Below, in pieces: positions 6,650-11,407 of a DNA stretch of 11,407 nt. The stretch's first letter is position 1. Each line of letters begins with the position of its first letter. Origin of the DNA: Sphingopyxis sp. (GTDB lineage: Bacteria; Pseudomonadota; Alphaproteobacteria; Sphingomonadales; Sphingomonadaceae); the NCBI GenBank assembly GCA_026125835.1, contig JAHCKJ010000047.1:1-11407 (forward strand), written 5' to 3'. The notes below the pieces were generated by a model. It saw only the letters and a list, made by a program, of their open reading frames with translations, did not search any database and was not told the origin of the DNA. The position numbers and the translations under genes were made by a program.

Positions 6650-7993
6650 CTACTCCTTCAACGCTTTTGCGCAGTCGGCAAAAGCGCCGACGAGCCGGTC
6701 GATCTGGTCGTCGCCGGTAACCGGGCTCACCAACATCATATTGTGGAACGGCGCCAGCAAAATCCCTCGATTGGCGAGGAACAGGTGGATCGCCGCCTCC
6801 AACTCGGGGTGCATCGCCGCCTTCGCCTCGCCGCCGTTCAGCGGCGGCGTGGGGCAGGTAAGGAACTCGACGCGCGCACCGACCTGGGTGACGTGCCAGT
6901 CGAGCCCGGCGGCGGCGATTTCCTGTTCCAGTCCCGCGACCAGCCGCGCGGCGCCGTGCAGCATATGATCGTAGGCGGCGGGGGTGATGACGTCGGACAG
7001 CATCGCATCCATCGCGGTGATCGCGAGCGCATTGGCGGAGAGCGTGGTGCCGATGCCGCTGTGTCCCGCTGGGCGCGATTGGTTGAGTGCCGCCATCCGC
7101 GCTGCGACGTCGGCGGTGAAGCCATAGACCGCGCACGGAACGCCGCCGCCGATCGACTTGCCGACGACCATCAAGTCGGGCTTCGGGCCATGGGTGACGC
7201 CGTGGCCGCCATAGCCCGACGAGATGGTGTGCGTCTCGTCGAACACCAGCAGGGTTCCGGTTTCGTCGCACAATCGGCGCAGCGTTGTCAGATAACCCGG
7301 AGCATCTCGGACCATGCCGACATTGGTCATCACCGGTTCCGCGAGGACGCAGGCGGTGTCGCCGCCATGCAGCGCGGCGGCGAGGGCGCCCTCGTCGTTG
7401 AATTCTATCACCGTGGTCGTATCGCGCAGATCATGGACTTGGCCGACCAAGCTGGCGCGCATGACGGGCCGGCCGTTCTTCAGGTCGACGAAAGCGTCAT
7501 CGACCGCACCATGATAGGCACCATTGAAAGTCAGGATTTTCCGCCGCCCGCTGATCCCGCGGCACCAGCGAATGACGGCGCGATTGGCTTCGCTCGCGGT
7601 CGTTGTGACCTGCCATAAAGGCAGGCCGAACATCGCCGCCAACCGTGCGGATAGTGCGGCGCCGCGTTCCGTGGGCAGCATATAGCTCAGCCCTTCGCTT
7701 GCCTGTTTTGCCAGCGCCGCGGCGAGCGCGGGGGGTGAATGGCCGAACAGGCTGGCCGTGTCGCCAAGGCAGAAGTCGTCGCAGCTCTGGCCGTCGATGC
7801 TGGTCAGGGTCGCGTTTTTCGCCGATGCCGCGACGATCGGCACCGGACTAGGCCAGTCCTTCATCCAGTGGAACGGCACCGACTGGAACCAGCCGGTTGC
7901 CGCGGTATGGTGGGCAAAGGCGCGCGGGTTGGCGGCGCGGAAGCGTTCGGCTTCGCGTTGGCCAACGCGTGCAATGGCGGCGTCGGTTATCAT
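6650..7993 (-). CDS. Class III aminotransferase, glutamate-1-semialdehyde aminotransferase-like
   Basis: 447-residue PLP enzyme. The fold-type I landmarks are visible: DGQSCDDFCLGDTASLFGH (67-85), TASEANRAVIRWCRG (132-146), NGAYHGAVDD (157-166), a Walker-like acidic cofactor motif LLVFDETHTI (248-257, Asp252 for the pyridine nitrogen), and the Schiff-base lysine in VVGKSIGGGVPCAVYG (276-291, Lys279). The HTxSxAN-like stretch at 311-322 and overall length match HemL-type enzymes. However, the usual SGTEA of that family is TASEA here, and the context is catabolic rather than haem synthesis. The ATG at 7993 overlaps the oxidase stop (ATGA), with AAGGACAGG (complement of 7999-8007) upstream. An open frame extends 63 nt further but would cut into the oxidase gene. 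The substrate is unknown; an omega-amino acid or gamma-glutamylated intermediate from polyamine breakdown is plausible. Confidence 0.8.
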   Translation of the reverse strand: MITDAAIARVGQREAERFRAANPRAFAHHTAATGWFQSVPFHWMKDWPSPVPIVAASAKNATLTSIDGQSCDDFCLGDTASLFGHSPPALAAALAKQASEGLSYMLPTERGAALSARLAAMFGLPLWQVTTTASEANRAVIRWCRGISGRRKILTFNGAYHGAVDDAFVDLKNGRPVMRASLVGQVHDLRDTTTVIEFNDEGALAAALHGGDTACVLAEPVMTNVGMVRDAPGYLTTLRRLCDETGTLLVFDETHTISSGYGGHGVTHGPKPDLMVVGKSIGGGVPCAVYGFTADVAARMAALNQSRPAGHSGIGTTLSANALAITAMDAMLSDVITPAAYDHMLHGAARLVAGLEQEIAAAGLDWHVTQVGARVEFLTCPTPPLNGGEAKAAMHPELEAAIHLFLANRGILLAPFHNMMLVSPVTGDDQIDRLVGAFADCAKALKE

Positions 7994-9258
7994 CCGAGCC
8001 TGTCCTTCATCGCATAGTAAAGCAGCCCCAAGGTCGCGAGGGGTTGGCGCAGCCATTTGCCGCCGGGAAAGGGCTTTGAGGGCAGGCTGGCGAGCACATC
8101 GAAACGCTCGGCGGTCCCAGCCATCGCCTCGGCGATCAACTCGCCCGCCAGCGTCGTCACCAGCGCGCCATGCCCCGAAAAACCGTGCGCGAAAAAAACA
8201 TTCCCGCGCCGTCCGATATGCGGCAATCGGTTCATCGTCACCGCGACCGCCCCGCCCCAGCCATAGTCGATCGGCGCGTCGGCGATTTGCGGAAACACCT
8301 GCGCCATGAACGGCCGGACGAACGCGGCGATGTCGCGCGGGGGTGTCTGCGAATAGCGCTCGCCGCCGCCGAAGATCAGGCGCTTGTCGGCGGACAGGCG
8401 GAAATAGTTGAGCACGAAGCGGCTGTCGGCGACCGCGGCGTCGCTGGGGAGGAGAGCGTCGGCGTTGGGCAACGGCGCAGTCGCGATATTATAGTTCATG
8501 ATCGGCACGGTGTAGCGACCGAGATCGGGTTCGACTTGGCCGATCCAGCTGTCGGTCGCGTCGATGACATAGCGGGCATCGATTTCGGACCAATCCGTTA
8601 TCACGCGAGGGCTGTCGGTCGCCTGCTCGATCTGATAGGCTCGATGACTTTCCCGGATATCGACGCCGGCCTTTTCGGCAGCAAGGGCAAGGCCAACCGC
8701 ATAGTTTAGTGGATGGAAATGTCCGCCCTGAGGATCGTAGATGCCGCCGTGGTAAAGCGGCGTCGCGATGTGCGCGGCCATATCGGCCTTCTCTACGATC
8801 TCGCTTTTATAGCCGAACCGCGCTGCCAAATAGTCGGCTTCACGGCGCATCGCGTCAAAATCCCGGGGTGTCCATGCGGCCTCTAGATGACCCGCTTTCA
8901 GGTCGCATTTGATCCCGTGCTTCGCGATGCGCGCCATCACGCGGTTGTCGCGCCAGCAAAGATCGAACAGCGCATCGGTGCGTTCGCGTCCGAATTCTTC
9001 TTCCAGCTCCGATGCCGTCCAACGGAGGCCCGGAATGAGCTGTCCGCCATTGCGTCCCGAGGCGCCGAATCCGACGAACCCCGCTTCGACGAGGATAACC
9101 GAGAAGCCGCGCTCAGCGCACGCAAGAGCGGCGCTGAGGCCCGTAAATCCGCCGCCGATCACCGCGACGTCGCAGCGCGCGTCGCCCCGAACGTCGCTGC
9201 ACGGCCGACGTTCGTGTGCGGTTGCGGCATAATAGCTGTGGTTCAGCGGGTCGGTCAT
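7990..9258 (-). CDS. puuB: FAD-dependent oxidoreductase, probable gamma-glutamylputrescine oxidase
   Basis: 422-residue DAO-family flavoenzyme, close to E. coli PuuB (about 426). It would oxidise the gamma-glutamylated amine to gamma-glutamylaminobutyraldehyde, with ammonia and peroxide as by-products. Evidence: N-terminal LNHSYYAATA (5-14) typical of PuuB, dinucleotide-binding VAVIGGGFTGLSAA (31-44), acidic end of beta-2 in ILVEAG (55-60), and the conserved GASGRNGGQLIPG (65-77). The C-terminal half has RLIFGGGERYS and the late FAD contact region (IGRRGNVFFAHGFSGHG). It starts 14 bp after the upstream synthetase stop, with no strong Shine-Dalgarno, so coupling is likely. Its last bases overlap the aminotransferase ATG. 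Adjacent puuA genes support the role. Oxidation of other gamma-glutamyl amines remains possible. Confidence 0.87.
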   Translation of the reverse strand: MTDPLNHSYYAATAHERRPCSDVRGDARCDVAVIGGGFTGLSAALACAERGFSVILVEAGFVGFGASGRNGGQLIPGLRWTASELEEEFGRERTDALFDLCWRDNRVMARIAKHGIKCDLKAGHLEAAWTPRDFDAMRREADYLAARFGYKSEIVEKADMAAHIATPLYHGGIYDPQGGHFHPLNYAVGLALAAEKAGVDIRESHRAYQIEQATDSPRVITDWSEIDARYVIDATDSWIGQVEPDLGRYTVPIMNYNIATAPLPNADALLPSDAAVADSRFVLNYFRLSADKRLIFGGGERYSQTPPRDIAAFVRPFMAQVFPQIADAPIDYGWGGAVAVTMNRLPHIGRRGNVFFAHGFSGHGALVTTLAGELIAEAMAGTAERFDVLASLPSKPFPGGKWLRQPLATLGLLYYAMKDRLG

Positions 9259-9272
9259 GGCCGGGCCGCGGG

Positions 9273-10619
9273 TCAGACCCGCATCAACAGATGTTCGCGT
9301 TCCCAGCTCGACACCACCGACTGATAGTTGAACAGCTCATAATCCTTCACCGCAAAGAAGATTTCGAAGAAATCGTCGCCGAGCAGGTTGCGGACTTTTT
9401 TGCACGAGCTGAACCGGTCGAGCGCCGCCTCCAGCGTGCGCGGCAGGGTGCGAGCGCGGTTGTACGCGCTGCCCGCGATCGGCTTGGGCGGCACCATGCG
9501 GTCCACCATCCCGATATAGCCGCACACCAGCGACGCGGCGATCGCCAGATAGGGATTGCTGTCGGCGCCGGGCAGTCGGTTTTCGACGCGGCGGTTGTGC
9601 TTGTCCGACACGGGAACGCGGAAACCGCACGAGCGGTTGTCGACGCCCCACTGGACGTTGATCGGCGCGGCGCTGTCGGGGCGCATCCGGCGGAAACTGT
9701 TGACGTTCGGCGCCCACAGCGGCGCGATTTGCGGCATGAAGCGGATCAGCCCGGCGACATAGGAGCGGAACGCCGCGCTGTCGCGTCCGTTGGCGGTCGA
9801 AAACAGGTTCTTGCCGGTGGCGGCATCGACCACCGACTGGTGGATGTGCATTGCGCTGCCCGGCTGACCCGCCATCGGGTTGGCCATGAAAGTCGCATAG
9901 ACATTATGCTGCTTGGCGACGCCGCGCACGACGCGCTTGAACAGGAAAACCTCGTCGGCAAGCCGCAGCGGGTCGCCATGTTCGAAATTGACCTCGAGCT
10001 GCGCGGCGCCCATTTCGTGGATCATCGTGTCGATATCGAGCCCCATCAGCTCGCAATCGTCATAGATATGATCGATGATATCCTCATATTCGTTCATCGC
10101 CTCCAGCCCGTAAGGCTGGCTGGCGCTCTCGCTGCGCCCCGACTGGCCGACCGGCGGGGTCAGCGGGAAATCGGGGTCGGCATTTTTTGAGACGAGGTAG
10201 AATTCGACCTCGGGCGCGATGATCGGCTTCCAGCCCTTTTCGGCATAGAGGCCGAGGACTTTTTTCAGGATCGTGCGCGGCGCGATGTCGACCTCGCTGC
10301 CGTCGCCATTGAATGCGTCGGCGATGACAAAGGCGGTCGGCGAGGTGAAGCCGGGCGCGACGCAGATGGTGCCGGGATCGGCGATCAGGATCTTGTCGGG
10401 ATCCTTGTCCCAGATGTCGTCGATGTCCTCGGGGTAATGGCCGTCGATCGTGCAGATGAACACGCTGCCCGGGATACGCAGCGACTTGTCCTTGACCGAG
10501 GACAGGAACTTCTTGGCCGGCAGCACCTTGCCGCGCTGGACCCCGTTGATGTCGGGGACGATACATTCGACTTCGTCGATTTTATGGTCGCTGATCCATT
10601 GTTCCAGATTGACTGACAT
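9273..10619 (-). CDS. puuA: Glutamine synthetase family protein, probable gamma-glutamylputrescine synthetase (paralogue 2)
   Basis: 448-residue ligase and first gene of the minus-strand unit. The N-terminal domain has VECIVPDINGVQRGKVLP (17-34). Catalytic motifs are APEVEFYLVSK (135-145), HEMGAAQLEVNF (201-212), GSAMHIHQSVVD (254-265), APNVNSFRRMRPDSAAPINV (303-322), WGVDNRSCGFRVP (324-336) and RRVENRLPGADSNPYLA (343-359). These match the PuuA group better than biosynthetic GlnA, and the adenylylation loop is absent. The ATG at 10619 (MSVNLEQW) matches family N-termini and has a GGGGG run nearby. The open frame continues 43 codons upstream into low-similarity proline/glycine-rich sequence in the promoter region and was rejected as the start. 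Being directly ahead of puuB, it is the better candidate for the true putrescine enzyme; this is inference. Confidence 0.86.
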   Translation of the reverse strand: MSVNLEQWISDHKIDEVECIVPDINGVQRGKVLPAKKFLSSVKDKSLRIPGSVFICTIDGHYPEDIDDIWDKDPDKILIADPGTICVAPGFTSPTAFVIADAFNGDGSEVDIAPRTILKKVLGLYAEKGWKPIIAPEVEFYLVSKNADPDFPLTPPVGQSGRSESASQPYGLEAMNEYEDIIDHIYDDCELMGLDIDTMIHEMGAAQLEVNFEHGDPLRLADEVFLFKRVVRGVAKQHNVYATFMANPMAGQPGSAMHIHQSVVDAATGKNLFSTANGRDSAAFRSYVAGLIRFMPQIAPLWAPNVNSFRRMRPDSAAPINVQWGVDNRSCGFRVPVSDKHNRRVENRLPGADSNPYLAIAASLVCGYIGMVDRMVPPKPIAGSAYNRARTLPRTLEAALDRFSSCKKVRNLLGDDFFEIFFAVKDYELFNYQSVVSSWEREHLLMRV

Positions 10620-10755
10620 GCGCCCCCGATTGGGCCGAGGAGCCGGCCCGTTTGTGGACGGCCAGCCTATCGCAAGCGGGGGCGAAGCGCCAGAGGGGCC
10701 GTTATCGGCCATTTTCGACGTTGCCAGCCCCGCGTTTGCTGGCCACATTGCAACG
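10620..10755. promoter_or_regulatory. Divergent promoter region with nested inverted repeats
   Basis: This spacer must carry the promoter of the minus-strand polyamine unit and possibly that of the plus-strand aminotransferase. At 10719-10755 there are two nested inverted repeats: CGTTGC (10719-10724) with GCAACG (10750-10755), and GCCAGC (10723-10728) with GCTGGC (10738-10743). This is the layout of a dyad operator. No confident -35/-10 pair was recognised on either strand, which is common for GC-rich alphaproteobacteria. The regulator is not encoded in the window. The inverted repeats are seen directly; operator function is a guess. Confidence 0.35.
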
Positions 10756-10840
10756 CGTCATTGCGAGCGAAGCGAAGCAATTCAGGGCGGTTTACGCCTG
10801 CTCTGGACTGCCGCGTCGCCTTCGGCTCCTCGCAATGACG
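10756..10840. repeat. Imperfect palindromic intergenic repeat (about 85 bp)
   Basis: Perfect 12-bp terminal inverted repeats CGTCATTGCGAG (10756-10767) and CTCGCAATGACG (10829-10840) bound an imperfect palindrome. The internal arms are also related: CGAAGCGAAGCAATTCAGG on the left, and the reverse complement of the right arm reads GAGCCGAAGGCGACGCGGC then AGTCCAG. I recognise this as the style of a dispersed intergenic repeat common in sphingomonads and other alphaproteobacteria, but copy number cannot be tested here. It sits between the divergent genes and ends 27 bp before the aminotransferase start, so it occupies that gene's likely 5' leader or promoter. It has no coding potential of its own; short open frames across it are accidental. 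Confidence 0.7.
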
Positions 10841-10867
10841 GTATCTGAGAGCGGGAGATGGCACGCA

Positions 10868-11407
10868 ATGAAGGGCGAAAATGATCCACTGGCAGCCTTC
10901 TGGATGCCGTTCACCGCCAACAAATCCTACAAGGCGCACCCGCGCCAGCTCGTTGCCGCAAGCGGCATGTACTACCGATCGAGCGACGGGCGCGACATCC
11001 TCGACGGCACGTCAGGCCTCTGGTGCAGCAATGCCGGTCATTGCCGCCCCGAGATCACCGAAGCGATCGCGAAGGCCGCCGCAACGCTCGATTTTGCGCC
11101 AACCTTCCAGCTCGGCCACCCGCTGCCGTTCGAACTGGCGCAGCGGCTTGCAGCGCTGATGCCCGATGGCCTCGACCGGATATTCTTTACCAACAGCGGG
11201 TCCGAATCGGTTGATACCGCGCTGAAAATTGCGCTCGCGATCCAGCGCGCGAAGGGGCAGGGGACGCGCACCCGGCTGATCGGGCGCGAGCGCGGCTATC
11301 ATGGCACCGGTTTTGGCGGGATCAGCGTCGGGGGTTTGGTGAACAACCGCCGCGCCTTTGGCGGCGGGCTGCCCGGCGTCGATCATCTGCGCCACACGCA
11401 CGACATC
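10868..11407 (+). CDS. Omega-amino acid--pyruvate (beta-alanine--pyruvate) aminotransferase, partial at window end
   Basis: The first 180 codons of a class III aminotransferase are open to the window edge. Family members are usually about 440 residues, so the PLP lysine is not reached. Characteristic N-terminal motifs are LAAFWMPFTANKSYKAHPR (8-26), GMYYRSSDGRDILDGTSGLW (33-52) with NAGH, FQLGHPLPFELAQRL (80-94), FFTNSGSESVDTALKIA (106-122) and IGRERGYHGTGFGGISVGGL (138-157). These fit omega-amino acid:pyruvate transaminases better than SpuC putrescine or GabT enzymes. It would move the amino group of beta-alanine, GABA or a related amine to pyruvate. The ATG at 10868 has GGGAG about 10 nt upstream. 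An ATG at 10858 is out of frame and stops after eight codons. Divergent placement suggests a share in polyamine breakdown. Confidence 0.85.
   Translation, partial: MKGENDPLAAFWMPFTANKSYKAHPRQLVAASGMYYRSSDGRDILDGTSGLWCSNAGHCRPEITEAIAKAAATLDFAPTFQLGHPLPFELAQRLAALMPDGLDRIFFTNSGSESVDTALKIALAIQRAKGQGTRTRLIGRERGYHGTGFGGISVGGLVNNRRAFGGGLPGVDHLRHTHDI

Noticed and set aside
7994..8056. 21-codon upstream extension of the HemL-like aminotransferase
   Set aside because: It would overlap the oxidase C-terminus; the ATGA overlap with a good ribosome-binding site supports 7993.
10660..10700. Possible sigma-54-like promoter (TGGCGC...CTTGCG on the minus strand)
   Set aside because: The GG-to-GC spacing does not match the required 10-bp separation.
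10620..10748. 43-codon upstream extension of the first synthetase frame
   Set aside because: The sequence is Pro/Gly-rich, unlike family N-termini, and would run through the promoter region; MSVNLEQW at 10619 is the expected start.
10667..10939. Short open frames across the divergent spacer (minus 10667-10939, plus 10450-10848)
   Set aside because: They cross the palindromic repeat and the starts of real genes, with no recognisable protein features.

Overview
The window is high-GC DNA with long antisense shadow ORFs and uniform codon use. It reads as chromosomal DNA of an alphaproteobacterium, most likely a sphingomonad (Sphingopyxis/Sphingomonas-like). This guess rests on protein style and on three intergenic palindromic repeats (near 2-25, 1027-1148 and 10756-10840) of a kind I associate with that family. 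No phage, transposon, CRISPR, tRNA or rRNA was seen.

Layout: (1) 81-1022, plus strand: a DUF808/YedI-like inner-membrane protein, apparently unrelated to the rest. (2) 1023-1153: a convergent intergenic spacer filled by a paired-hairpin repeat. (3) 1154-10619, minus strand: eight co-directional genes. In transcription order they are a PuuA-like glutamine synthetase homologue, a PuuB-like FAD oxidase, a HemL-like class III aminotransferase, a second PuuA-like enzyme, then a polyamine ABC importer (binding lipoprotein, two permeases, ATPase). Most junctions overlap or are under 20 bp. The only larger gap (91 bp) separates the enzymes from the transporter. (4) 10620-10867: a divergent promoter region with nested inverted repeats and an intergenic palindromic element. 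(5) 10868 to the window end, plus strand: the first 180 codons of an omega-amino-acid:pyruvate (beta-alanine:pyruvate) aminotransferase.

How they work together (inference from known families): the importer brings putrescine or a related polyamine into the cell. A PuuA-type ligase gamma-glutamylates the amine, and PuuB oxidises the product to the aldehyde. Aminotransferases would then process GABA or beta-alanine-like products to semialdehydes. The gamma-glutamyl aldehyde dehydrogenase (PuuC), the gamma-glutamyl-GABA hydrolase (PuuD) and a PuuR-like regulator are not in the window. They may lie beyond the right edge or elsewhere. The least explained member is the HemL-like aminotransferase, whose ATG overlaps the puuB stop. 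Nothing here is a clearly undescribed system. The noteworthy points are that enzyme, the pair of diverged PuuA paralogues and the regulatory spacer.
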